64,000 nucleotides of DNA from Abelmoschus esculentus (lineage: Eukaryota; Streptophyta; Magnoliopsida; Malvales; Malvaceae), in the NCBI GenBank assembly GCA_035048815.1, contig JAUCBN010000023.1:8191501-8255500 (forward strand), written 5' to 3'. The position numbers and the translations under genes were made by a program. This document shows positions 48,480-58,563 of the stretch, one piece after another (the stretch's first letter is position 1; each line of letters opens with the position of its first letter). The notes under the pieces are model-generated. The model saw only the letters and a program-made list of their open reading frames with translations. It was not told the origin of the DNA and did not search any database.

Positions 48480-50280
48480 ATCTAGTAAAGAAAAATGGTT
48501 AGAAATGATCTAATCATAACAAGTGGACGAAATTCGAAAGTCCATATAATACAAAGACTCTTTCTACAATTTAACGCAAGAAAATTCCGTAACGGGAATC
48601 GTAAGATAGAGGGAGTTAACGGTTTGATTTTATGGTATGCAATAAGAGCCGTTGGATTAATGATGAACGGTTTGGATTTCTCTGTTCGTTTTATGATTTC
48701 TTTGTTTAATTTCATTTTCCTCTTCTTCTTTGCTAATTTGCTTCTAATTTCTTCTTCTTTCTCGAGAACCAAACAGAAAATTCTCAAGAAAAAAAAAGCT
48801 TAAAACTGATGTTAATTTATATAAATAAATGTTGAGGATCTAATTTCTAAACGAAGCCAGCGAAACAGAGAGAGGCGAGTTTGAGGAATTGTTAGGTGTG
48901 TATAATTTGAGAGCAGAGATTGTTTCTATTTTGATTTATTCTGATGAATTCTCGTTCTCTATTTTGAATGAATTTTCGTTTTCTTTACGCCTCTTGTTTT
49001 TCTGCAGATACAATTGAAGAGATTGACGGAAAGTTTCTGCTGGTTTTGATAACCAATCGTGAAGATTTCTTTTTCCTGTTGAAGTTTCTGAGAATCTGTA
49101 AGAAAAATGAAGCTCGTGAACAAAATTCAAGAGATTTGGAACTGTCGCCGTGTTCTTTGGAAATAATTTTGTTTTTGTTTGGCAGATACATTTGGAAGAT
49201 AACGGAGCTGATTTCTGGAGAAATTTGGACTGGATTCATCTGAAGATAGGCGGATCAATTACTGACATATTCAAAGGATTACAATCTTGTATCTTAAGAA
49301 AATCTGGAGAATAAGCTGCAAATGCCATTGTTTTGTTGAAATCCAAAGTAAATTTGTGTTCATACCATTAAGACTGAAGCAGAGGTGAAACGGCGGAGGC
49401 CGAGTGATTTTAGGTATGAGATAAGATCGGAAATCTGAATACCGATTCTAAATCCACCGCCGGTGATACGCCAAGCTTTTTGTTTCAAAGAGAGAAAAAA
49501 AGCTTCCGTTAATGTTTTCTTCTCCTTAGCCTCTTTTTTTTCCCTTCTCAGAACGCTCAGTGTTCTACCAATCGATTCTCTCAAGCTTGGATTTGATTGA
49601 AAATCGAAGATTTTCTTTGACAGAGTTGATTTTTTCCCGAGAATGTTACATTCTGTTGAAATTTTCCATCGCCCCATTCGTTTCTAGACTATGATTTCCC
49701 GTTTGGTTACCAGGAAACCGAGAGAAAGTCAACCGAAAAAAAAAACTAGTAAAGAAGCGTTTTGATTTTCTGTTTAATAGTTTAAAGAATGTCGAATCTG
49801 TGATTATCTCCGGTAATCAAAACAACCACCATAGACAGCTTCGTTTTTTTCTATTTTTTCATTCCCTCTTCGTATACTTATCTAATCTTCAACTTTTCAT
49901 CAGTATTTGGCTCCATTCACTTACCTTTTATTTTCCCGGAAAATTTCAGTGCTAATTTAAGCAAACTGTTTGAAATTGCGTGAAAGTTTTAACAGAAGAT
50001 ACGTCCAAATTCTCCATATCTCTTCTTTTTCTTATCCTATCGGAGCTTTCACTTTATTTTTGAAATTGAATCAAAAGCTTTTTCTAAAATTAAATTTTAT
50101 AATTCTCATTTCTTTCTCTCTCATGATGGGACAGGTGTGCGAAAAAGAATGGAGGACTCGTTAAGGAGCAAACCAACAATGGTATCGGCACCAGCACCAA
50201 CTACTGCAGAGATAGAACCACCGTGTCGGAGTCGACGGCAGACTGTCAAGATCCAGCTCTGTATGAGTTAGGATTACCTA
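48480..50280. other. Unassigned low-copy-looking region, possible gene relic
   Basis: This 1.8 kb is clearly less AT-rich than its flanks and resembles plant promoter or untranslated sequence. It includes TTCTTTCTCGAGAACCAAACAG and a related GTTTGGTTACCAGGAAACCGAG about 0.95 kb later. A 40-codon ATG frame at 50150-50272 begins MEDSLRSKPTMVSAPAPTTA, but I do not recognise it. Longer frames on both strands (for example 49360-49677 minus, 48495-48803 plus) lack domain-like character. It may be the remains of a gene's 5' part or a non-coding transcript. Confidence 0.3.
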
Positions 50281-50904
50281 TGCAGTATAAAAATTTAAAG
50301 AGTTTTATATTATATAAATAGATCTTATCTCTCTGTATGAGTTAGGATTCACTTACACAATATAAAACTCAATTATTTTACGTTTATTTTTTATATTTGA
50401 ATGAAAGTAATAAATAATTAAGATTATTTTTTTCATTTTTTCTATGATAACCTTTACGCTTTTACGGTTAATCTTAATCATTCATTTATCTTCATCCATT
50501 AATCCAGAAAATATATAAAATTTTAAATAAATGTACTTTATCTTAGTTTCAAAATGATCACTATGATAGATTTGTCTATCAATCGAGAGCGAGCGCACTA
50601 TATTTCATGGTCCCAATCAAGGATCTCTATATCTATTCGACAAAACAGACTCCAAAAAAATTATAATGTATATTTAATGATGGAATTTGAGATAAAAATT
50701 CAATGATTTATTTATTTTTTTTAAGAATAAAATTTTTCTAAATTATGAGGAGAGTTAATTAAAAATATTTAAAACATAAAAATGATTGTTAAAGAATCAT
50801 TAATCTATATACAATTTTATTTTATTTATAGCAGCTATCTCTAAATAACCTGCAGATATTAGTATGTATATATATATAACTATTACAGTCGGAAAAATCA
50901 AAGT

Positions 50905-51013
50905 CGTAGTAGAATGGTGAGTATTCTCGCTTATCACGTGGGGTTGCCCGGACTCAAACCAAAGACTTTCAGTGTGTTAACTGACGTGATAATCAACTAC
51001 ACCACAAAACCTT
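50905..51013. pseudogene. Fused tRNA relics: tRNA-Asp 5' part (+) and tRNA-Val (AAC) pseudogene (-)
   Basis: The plus strand GTCGTAGTAGAATGGTGAGT corresponds to the first part of tRNA-Asp in unit B. It runs directly into a minus-strand sequence readable as GGTTTTGTGGTGTAGTTGATTA, GTCAGTTAACACACTGA and GTTTGAGTCCGGG, a tRNA-Val-like molecule. It has one base missing in the anticodon loop and mismatches in the acceptor stem. The spacer present in unit B is lost. Probably non-functional. Confidence 0.6.
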
Positions 51014-51489
51014 GATGTTTTGTCTTACGATTTAAACTATTAGATTTATAAGTCAAGGAAAAATATTTTAAAACAGATGCCATGGAAAAGAAAGGAAAAA
51101 AAAAAGATACTTAAGCCCATAAGTTTGTGTAAATTCCTGCAACAAAACATCAGCTAGAAAAAAAATACACGACAAAATCTATCTGTTCTTGCAAAACATA
51201 GATTTTCTACATTCTCAAAACCCAAATTTTCAATCTTTAGGGTGTGGGGAGGACTATAATTGTTCAAACACACAAAGGAAATCACAGAATCATGGAGCAA
51301 ATCAACTTCTTTGTTTTACCTTTGGTGTTGTCAACTTAAGACTGACATGATGAACATAAACAAGATTTGAAAATCGAAACCGAGATGACAACGAAAAGAA
51401 ATCTATCTGAAACAAAAAAAAAAAATATATTCTAATCAAGTGCATTCAATGTAATGTTTATTCAAAACAAATAGAAAAAGCATGCCTAG

Positions 51490-52092
51490 GCTTATTTGGC
51501 AGGAGCAGAGGGTTCCATTAGCGCGAGCACTCAGTTTATTGTCATGGAAAGCATGTAATACACAGAGATATCCAACCTGAGAATCTAATCGATGCACAGG
51601 TGATCCCCTCCTAAAATGGGTATGCTGTAAGCCATTAGACCTAGGCCTAAGGGATTCACTCTAATGTTGCATCTTTTGTCATTTTAATACGGTTTAGCGC
51701 GTTCTTTATCAAGCAGTTTTTATGAGGAAAACTAAATTTCACCTTAATTTTTATGTTATCCACAGTTGAAAGCATGGAGCATGATGCTAGTGTAGATATA
51801 TGGAGCCTTGGTGTGTTGTGATATGAGTTTCTTTATGGAGTTCCTCGTTTTAAGGCCAAGGAAGAACACTCTGACACTTACAGAAGGTAAATCTGAGCTG
51901 TAAAAACTAGACAACATGATTAAAACTCAGTTACTTTTCAATTTTGAGTTGAGAGATGCATTTTGTAAAGGTTCGATTTGATCTGCCACAACTTATCCTC
52001 TTTTTGCTTCCATTCCTAGGATTGTGCAAGTGGATTTGAAGTTTTCTCCCAAGCCAATAGTTTCATCTGCAGCAAAGGACCTCATTAGTCAG
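51490..52092 (+). pseudogene. Aurora kinase pseudogene fragment, copy A
   Basis: Three exon-like blocks match plant Aurora kinases. The first, about 51530-51603, encodes CHGKHVIHRDIQPENLIDAQ, in which the catalytic-loop Lys of HRDIKPEN is Gln. The second, 51766-51886, is flanked by AG and GT and encodes HDASVDIWSLGVL, then a TGA in place of Cys, then YEFLYGVPRFKAKE. The third, 52020-52092, encodes IVQVDLKFSPKPIVSSAAKD and LISQ. The N-terminal lobe, activation segment and C-terminus are missing. The stop, the lost Lys and the missing exons make it a relic. Aurora kinases act in mitosis; this copy cannot make one. Confidence 0.85.
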
Positions 52093-52660
52093 GTATCTGT
52101 CGTTGCTTGTATTACTTGTGGGTATAATATAAGGACGATGCTCCATCCTCGACACATTATGAACATTTAACTTTAATTGCAGATGGTTTTGGACACTGTG
52201 CATATGTGGTCAACAACAAAATAGAGCAGATGCTGGCAATGCCAAAGGATTCAAATGTTGATTATCACAATCTCGAGAGATTGACTACTTAAAATCAGAT
52301 TTAACTTACCCTTGGAACTGGTTCAACACCAGAGCAGCTACCCTATGTTTTAAAAAAACCAAACCTCTCTCAGCCTCTGCATATTTTAGACATCGAAGAA
52401 ATTCCATTCGAACTACACCTGAAGACATCTGTTTTAGAAGATGTCGGGCTATGGGGTGAATCATATATGTTTGTTGTGGTTAATGTATTGTTTTTGTTCT
52501 TGTTAAGGGTTGCGTGCAAATATTAGTGTTTGTCCAGGTTGCTACTTCAATATATGACGAACTGCCTGTAAATGCAAAGGGCGTTCTTCATTTAGTTTTC
52601 ACAAGCAGCTTACAATTTACAAACAAATTGTTGAAAGCCTGAGTTGAGTTCATCGTCAAT

Positions 52661-52711
52661 ATCCCACATCGCTCAGATACAATGAGACAACAAGAGAAGC
52701 TTCCTATAAAA
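52661..52711 (+). promoter_or_regulatory. U2 snRNA promoter, copy A (USE + TATA)
   Basis: The plant snRNA upstream sequence element ATCCCACATCG is at 52661-52671 and the TATA box TATAAAA at 52705-52711, 33 bases apart. This spacing is the one known for RNA polymerase II snRNA genes in plants. The U2 start is 26 bases after the TATA box. Confidence 0.92.
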
Positions 52712-52736
52712 CACACGCGCTTGGTTTTAACAACTC

Positions 52737-52929
52737 ATACCTTTCTCGGCCTTTTGGCTAAGATCAAGTGTAGTATCTGTTCTTATCAGTTTAATATCTG
52801 ATATGTGGGTCATTGATCCACACGATATTAAATTTATTTTTTGAGGGTGAGGGTCCACAACAGAAGCTTGCTTCTGGGCTCTCGAGCGTCGTCCATGCGT
52901 TGCACTATTGCTTGGGTCTGGCGCATCCC
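52737..52929 (+). ncRNA. U2: U2 spliceosomal snRNA, copy A
   Basis: Starts ATACCTTTCTCGGCCTTTTG, followed by the branch-site-pairing GTGTAGTATCTG, the Sm site (AATTTATTTTTTGAG) and the 3' hairpins, ending GGTCTGGCGCATCCC. Length is about 193 nt, near the usual 196. Versus copy B it differs in the stem around GTGGGTCATTGATCCAC, where pairing is maintained, lacks one G in TTCTGGGCTCTCG, and has CCATGCG where copy B has CCAAGCG, which costs one pair with GCTTGG. Promoter and 3' box are present, so it is likely expressible. Confidence 0.94.
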
Positions 52930-52932
52930 AAC

Positions 52933-52946
52933 CAATTTTAGTCTAT
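52933..52946 (+). terminator. snRNA 3' box, copy A
   Basis: CAATTTTAGTCTAT fits the plant 3'-end signal CA(N)3-10AGTNNAA with one mismatch at the last base. It lies 3 bases after the mature end. Confidence 0.7.
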
Positions 52947-53149
52947 ATTTTTTCAGTCTTGTAATTTCCAAGTCTCAACACCAGATTTAGTATGATGTGC
53001 CTTTTATAATGAATTAATTACGAAGAGTTTAGATATAATTGAGTCTAAATAAAGTAAATTTATTAAATTATAATTCGTATCAAGATAATTTTGTAAATTA
53101 TTTAATTAAATATTAAGAATTAAAATTTTGATATTATGTCATTCTTTGG

Positions 53150-53260
53150 ATTTGAGGGGTTCATTGGATTACAAACAAGTTACTAGAAGCCTGGGTTCAT
53201 TGTTAATATCCCACATCATTCAGAGACAATGAACAACAGGAGAAGAGGTGAGTTGTTAAC
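53150..53260 (+). promoter_or_regulatory. Orphan, truncated U2 promoter
   Basis: TACAAACAAGTTACTAGAAGCCTG, then ATCCCACATCATTCAGAGAC, is colinear with the upstream regions of both U2 genes. The USE has one change (final G to A). No TATA box or U2 body follows. It is a dead remnant of a third U2 copy. Confidence 0.75.
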
Positions 53261-54189
53261 TAGAAATGAAGCAGAAATGTTAAGGGAGTAACGGTTCTCT
53301 CTAAATGCAAGTTTCCGACCAAATCTTTTGCCTGAATAACTCTGTGATTGCCTAATCTTATTGCAAAATTTCAACTAGACAAAAGCTCAAATGTGTAGCA
53401 ACCAGTGTAACAATGGCATGTGAGATTCAGAAAAACTTGAAAAATCCGAAACATGACATCAAAATTACCTTTATCAAAGATCAACCATTTCAACAGTTCT
53501 GCTTATAAAAAGACAACACTTACAGAAACATATAATTTCCTATGTTGAAAACTTCACTGTCCGCAAACAAATAGAGAAAGCTTGTTGCCTGTTGGAGCTT
53601 AATATTAAGAAAGAAATGTATTTATTACACAGCATTTGTTTACATTCAAATGGTAGTTTTCATAGCTTTGTTAAGATCTGCAACTACAACTACCACTTCT
53701 TTTATTAATTGGAGCAATAACAGACATTGAGGGTGTTTTAACAGCAATGAAGAAGACTGTATTAAAACTACTTTTCATGGTGCATGCATACACAGACATG
53801 CATACATGTATGTATAAACGTGGCTTATTTTGTTCGAATGAGAGCCGTTTTTGTGCCTATACCATACCTTTTGCCTTTGAGAACATTGAATCTAGCAACT
53901 GTATGAAAATATTTTTCATGATGTATGCATACATGTATGTATGAAAACTATATTTTGCCTGCTCTAAGAGGTGGCTCCACATTGTCACCTAACTGTTTAG
54001 GCTACACAATTACATGTTAGATCAAGTCTGTGAATGTTAATATGAGTTCCGTTGTTTTCTATGTGACCATAGGATTTAATGTGCATTTAGACAAGATAAA
54101 TTAAAAAAAATGTCTATCCAAGTTATTAATTCAAGTTTACTTCAATAAATCTAATATAACATTAACTTGGTTTCGGCTAAACCTGGTCA
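53261..54189. other. Intergenic DNA within the U2 locus
   Basis: No gene was recognised. 53760-53945 holds a short direct repeat (TTTTCATGGTGCATGCATACA / TTTTCATGATGTATGCATACA, each followed by CATGTATGTAT). Confidence 0.4.
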
Positions 54190-54960
54190 AAGGATTACGT
54201 TTCGTGTGCTATCATTGAGATACACCTCCATATCCATTGGCTTTATCTTCTGACAACAGTCTGGTGCAAGTAATGGAAGCAAGGTCTTGGCCATATCCTT
54301 AGTGTCAGTCAATTCTAATTCTTCTTTGCCAGGTTCACGGCTCCTAAGACTTTGAAGACGAGTACTCCGCCTCTACAAAAAAATTGATTCTTTTTTCTTT
54401 CAAGTTACTAACCCTGTGAGAGCCAGAATCATCAGGATGCATGCTCCACTAGAAGCTAAAGTAGGTTCTTTCTCTTCCACAGGCTCCATGGACCATCAAA
54501 ATTTCAGAACTAGAAGGGAACAGTCTGCTCAACTTGACATCTCCAGGTCTAGTAGGATTTTGAAGTCCCCACCTCAGAGCTTAAGAACCCATTGAGCATG
54601 ATAGAGTTCCCTTCTGCTTCCAGACCATCGATTCTTTGTTATCAATCTCTACAGGCTACAGCTCCAGCCTCCAAGATAACATCAGTATGTCACAAAGCAC
54701 TCTCACAATGACTTGAACTGTTTCAGCCAAGACACCAGTGGCTGCAGAGACGACCTTGTTTTCGAGGAGAAATTCTGGTTTTTGATATGATTCTTAAAAG
54801 GAAAATATGAGTTCGAATAAGGAATTGGAGAACTGGTTTTGAAGTTGAAGTTAATGTTGCTAAGCATCAGCAAAGCTCTACTCCTCAGACCGTTGCCTTT
54901 AGGTAATTGCATTGAAAATGCTTCAAAGGCATCAGAAAATAAAATTCATTTTCCACGGGA
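54190..54960 (-). pseudogene. Calcineurin-binding-protein-1-like (CABIN1) pseudogene fragment
   Basis: Read on the minus strand, 54580-54652 encodes EIDNKESMVWKQKGTLSCSM, matching the TPR region of plant CABIN1-like proteins (of the form EIDTKDSVVWNQLGTLSCSM). 54190-54375, after a TTTTGTAG acceptor, encodes RRSTRLQSLRSREPGKEEL and TDTKDMAKTLLPLLAP, matching a later conserved block. The pieces are in the right order but are separated by stops and frame changes, with most of the very long protein absent. 54703-54912 is an open frame I could not place. The related intact protein would be a nuclear TPR protein; this copy is a relic. Confidence 0.58.
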
Positions 54961-55112
54961 ATAATATTTTGTTTAAAAATGAGTGTTAAAGAATTATTAA
55001 TCTACGGACAATTTCATTTTATTTATAACATTATTCTACCTGATAGATATTATAAACACATAAATAGCTTTTAAGTTTTATTTATCTATATAATAAACTA
55101 TACAGCAACAAA

Positions 55113-55185
55113 GTCGTTGTAGTATAGTGGTGAGTATTCCCGCCTGTCACGCGGGTGGACCCGGGTTCGATCCCCGGCAACGGCG
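55113..55185 (+). tRNA. tRNA-Asp (GTC)
   Basis: Folds as a normal cloverleaf. Acceptor GTCGTTG pairs with CAACGGC and the discriminator is G. The D arm is TAGTATAGTGGTGAGTA, the anticodon arm CCCGCCTGTCACGCGGG has anticodon GTC, the variable loop has 5 nt, and the T arm is CCGGGTTCGATCCCCGG. A- and B-box sequences are intact. There is no CCA in the DNA, as expected. A short T-run follows at 55198, suitable for polymerase III termination. Confidence 0.95.
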
Positions 55186-55235
55186 AAATTTGAATTCTTT
55201 TTTTTTCTTTTCTGGAAAGCTAAAAATAAAAGATT

Positions 55236-55317
55236 TGCGTCGCCCAGACTTGAACCAGAGACTTTCAGTGCGTTAAACTGACATGATAACCAACTACACC
55301 ATGATTTTATTGAATAT
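55236..55317 (-). pseudogene. tRNA-Val (AAC) pseudogene
   Basis: On the minus strand it contains ATGGTGTAGTTGGTTATCAT, GTCAGTTTAACGCACTGA (anticodon AAC) and TCTCTGGTTCAAGTCTGGG. This is tRNA-Val-like, but the acceptor stem does not pair well (AAAATCA against CGACGCA). It sits tail-to-tail with tRNA-Asp. Confidence 0.6.
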
Positions 55318-55650
55318 GTATTATTAAAAATTTTATTTAGGCAAGAATCCATGGTTATTTTCTTACAGTCCTAATTCCTTTTTAGTCTCAAGGAAGCCAA
55401 CTGCCCAACCCAAAATAAACTCAGAACACCACGTCAAATCCTCAAACCTTTGTATTGCATGACTGTGTTTATGATTCGATTCCAAAGCCATTCAAGCGTT
55501 CAATGTATGAAAGAACTGCCTGTACATGCAAAGGGTGGTCCTTTCAGAAGCAGATTACAAACAAGTTGTTCAAAGCCTGAGAGCAACGTCAATCAATATA
55601 CCACAGGAGAAGCTGACTGAATTTCACCTTATTTTTTATGTTATCCACAG

Positions 55651-55772
55651 TTGAAAGCCTGGAGCATGATGCTAGTGTAGATATTTGGAGCAGTGGTGTG
55701 TTGTGATATGAGTTTCTTTATGGAGTTAGTTCCTCATTGTGAGGCCAAGGAAAACTCTGACACTTACAGAAG
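55651..55772 (+). pseudogene. Aurora kinase pseudogene fragment, copy B
   Basis: One exon-like block, flanked by CCACAG and GTAAAC, encodes EHDASVDIWSSGVL, then the same TGA as copy A, then YEFLYGV. Frame-disrupting changes follow (GTTAGTTCCTCATTG). The shared stop shows that copies A and B descend from an already inactive sequence. Confidence 0.82.
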
Positions 55773-56415
55773 GTAAACCCGAGCCATATATAATCCACTT
55801 TCATACAACCTTAATACCTTAACTAGAGTTATTTCTTTTCTTTTCTCTTATTCAACGTTTTGCTCAGTTCTGTCGTAAATAAAGCCAGAAAAAAAATCGA
55901 ACTGAATATCAGATTCAGGTTAATGGTCTCTAACAGACACTAAGGAGTATAATTTATAACATCAACCTGTGTTCGCTAACAGAGAAGTGCAGCAGCAATC
56001 ATCTGAAGCGATGCTAGGAGTAGCTCGGATCATGTATGAGGGATCTGCAAGCCAAATTTCTCAAGTAACATAGTTGCACATTATCTAAAAGGTTGAATTT
56101 AACAGTAAGAAAGTAAAGTGAATGGTATATAAATATATATATTTATGATTAATGAGCTTCTTCTTTGCAAATTCAGCTCTACGAATCGAGAAAAAAAAAC
56201 AGTTTAAGTATCCATGTATCAAACAAAAACAGAGGTTAGTTGATTGAAGTTAGCACCTTTATCGTCCGAGATATCCACGGTCCAACATCTTGAAGAAGCT
56301 TGTTACCCGAAGTATCCTTACGTTACGATTTGTCTGCAAATGCAAAGGGTGTTCCTCATTAGTTTTCAGAAGCAGCTAACAAACAAGTTGTTGAAAGCCC
56401 GAGTTCATCATCAAT

Positions 56416-56466
56416 ATCCCACATCGCTCAGATTCAATTAGATAACAAGAGAAACTTCCTATAAAT
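56416..56466 (+). promoter_or_regulatory. U2 snRNA promoter, copy B (USE + TATA)
   Basis: USE ATCCCACATCG at 56416-56426 and TATAAAT at 56460-56466, again 33 bases apart and 25 bases before the U2 start. The polymerase II geometry is fully preserved. Confidence 0.92.
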
Positions 56467-56491
56467 CACGCGCGCTTGACCTGTGCAACTC

Positions 56492-56685
56492 ATACCTTTC
56501 TCGGCCTTTTGGCTAAGATCAAGTGTAGTATCTGTTCTTATCAGTTTAATATCTGATATGTGGGTCATTGGCCCACACGATATTAAATTTATTTTTTGAG
56601 GGTGAGGGTCCACAACAGAAGCTTGCTTCTGGGGCTCTCGAGCGTCGTCCAAGCGTTGCACTATTGCTTGGGTCTGGCGCACCCT
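56492..56685 (+). ncRNA. U2: U2 spliceosomal snRNA, copy B
   Basis: Same start, branch-site-recognition region and Sm site as copy A, about 194 nt, ending GGTCTGGCGCACCC. It keeps GGGGCTCTCG and CCAAGC...GCTTGG, which pair perfectly in the 3' stem, so it looks slightly better preserved than copy A. It has its own USE, TATA and 3' box. Confidence 0.95.
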
Positions 56686-56688
56686 AAC

Positions 56689-56702
56689 CAATTATAGTCT
56701 AA
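56689..56702 (+). terminator. snRNA 3' box, copy B
   Basis: CAATTATAGTCTAA is an exact match to CA(N)3-10AGTNNAA, placed a few bases after the mature U2 end. Confidence 0.82.
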
Positions 56703-57082
56703 TCCTTCCTTTCAATTTCAGTATCATGTAGAGCAATACTGGTAAAATTTAAATTGTTTATTATTTTTTCTAATATTTGAACTATTTTATTCAACTTAAT
56801 GCATAATTAATCATTGTTTTAAGTCTTGTCCTAATTAATCATAATTTGTGGTAATTATTATTTATTGGATAACTATTTAAAGACAAAGTGGAACAACCAG
56901 CAACGGTTTTTACTAAAAAGAAAAAAACTATGAGCGATACCTGTTAAAAGATAAGACGTTATGCACTATTGTGTAGAGTTATATAATTTCTTTGGAGTTG
57001 CTTGGATCTTCATCACGTTTGCTTGATTTAACATCAGATTTGGGGTTAGACCCAAGCTTGCGTGTTGTTTTGGTGGTTGGCG

Positions 57083-58524
57083 ATGGAGACTCAGAGCTCT
57101 AACGGATCTTTGCCGCTACATTCACAGCCTCCGAAGAATTATGGGGTTACGAAACCTATATCCCTCGCGGGGCCGACTGAGGATGATCTTCAGCGGAATA
57201 CGGAATTGGAGAAGGCAATATTTGTCTGTTGTTTTGAGGTAATTAGCAAATAATTGAGTTTGTTTTGCTTTTGATCTCTTCTCGTTTCCAGAAATGAAGA
57301 AAATGTATGCCCTTGCAAGTTGATCTGAATTTTTATTTACTATTTGGTATACAGTTAATGAGAAATTTGCTGAAAGAATAAACTATTTATGAAACTGTAA
57401 TGCACTAAGAAGGCTTTAGTATGTTCCTATTTCAATAAAAGAACGAGCTAAACACCTAGTTGGTCTGCGTCTTGTGGTAATTGCTTGGTGATATGAATTT
57501 TGAATTCAATTTACTATTTTTTGTTCTTTTATAAGAAACTTGCTGAAAAAATGGTGTGTTTTTGAGTTTTGAGAACGTGAATTGTTTTCCTTATAGATTG
57601 TAAAAAACTGGGCAAAGCAATTAACTCGTCAAAAAGGCTACACTGATCAGATGGTGGAGGAAGCAAATGCTGTCATTTTCACTTTTGAATCATATTTAGG
57701 GGTAAGCAGAAATTCCTAATTCCTTTTACCATAACTGTTGTTTGATATACTTTTGTTCTAATCTTACCTACATTTCTTTGCAATCATAGAAAATTGGTTT
57801 GAAATCTTGCATGTTCATTTAACCTGCTATGGTAGGATTTATAAATTTGATCAGAAAAGGCCCAAGGGACATAAAGGTAGGCTTGCAATAGAAAATATAT
57901 ATAAAATGCTATCTAGTATTTGGTTATTGGTGAAAATCTAGCAATGGTACTTTGGTTTCATTGTGCTTTTTATTTTTGGGGAAATGAGTAACTTCTCTTT
58001 GTGAGTTTGTACCAGTTGCCTTTGATGTTCACTCTGCCCAAGTCACTTGCATCTTTTCTATTTAGATGATGTCCAAAAACTTACTAATTTGATAGGTGCA
58101 TGGACCCGGGGATGACATAGACACTTTGTGTGTTGGGCCATCTTATGTGAACCGAGAGGTGTCTTTAATCTCACCAATTCTTTTGTCTACCTAGGAATTA
58201 GTTGTTGGCCATTTAGTTTGAGTTTTATTTATGTTTAATTCTAAATTCTCCAGGAAGATTTCCTCATCATTTTGCATGATATTTTAGCTGAGATGGAAGA
58301 AATCAGTGAAATTCAACCGGTTCCAGATGCTCATGTCCCAGTAATGAGATTTAAGTTCCAAGGGATATCTATTGATCTTCTTTATGCAAGTATATCACTT
58401 TTGGTTGTTCCAGCTGTAAGTTTGCAATTCTTTTGATTCTTGTTTTGGATCAACTCTAGTCAAATCCATTGCATCTCGTATAATCAAGTGAAAGTCGAGA
58501 TAATTTAAATTTTTGATAAAAATG

Positions 58525-58563
<39 letters not shown>

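Larger units (their letters stand above)
50770..52946 (+). repeat. Segmental duplication, unit A (tRNA relic / Aurora fragment / U2)
   Basis: Unit A begins AAAAATGATTGTTAAAGAATCATTAATCTA, compared with unit B at 54970 (AAAAATGAGTGTTAAAGAATTATTAATCTA). The order tRNA-Asp/Val sequence, Aurora kinase exon, USE/TATA and U2 snRNA is the same in both. Unit A keeps more of the Aurora gene, while its tRNA part has decayed. Confidence 0.8.
54970..56702 (+). repeat. Segmental duplication, unit B (tRNA-Asp / Aurora fragment / U2)
   Basis: Counterpart of 50770-52946. It keeps the functional-looking tRNA-Asp but only one Aurora exon. An extra copy of the U2-upstream motif (TGCAAAGGGTGGTCC, then AAACAAGTTGTTCAAAGCC) lies at 55500-55615, before the Aurora piece, with a damaged USE (ATATACCACAG). 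Confidence 0.8.

Noticed and set aside
49360..49677. 105-residue minus-strand frame
   Set aside because: Lys/Ser-rich and unmatched by any family I recognise, with no splice context or promoter; kept only as part of the unassigned 48480-50280 region.
52093..52500. Possible continuation of the Aurora kinase or a further gene after 52092 (frames containing STPEQLPYVLKK)
   Set aside because: The sequence does not match the next Aurora segment (QMLVKDSSQR-type) and I could not identify another family, so no gene is claimed.
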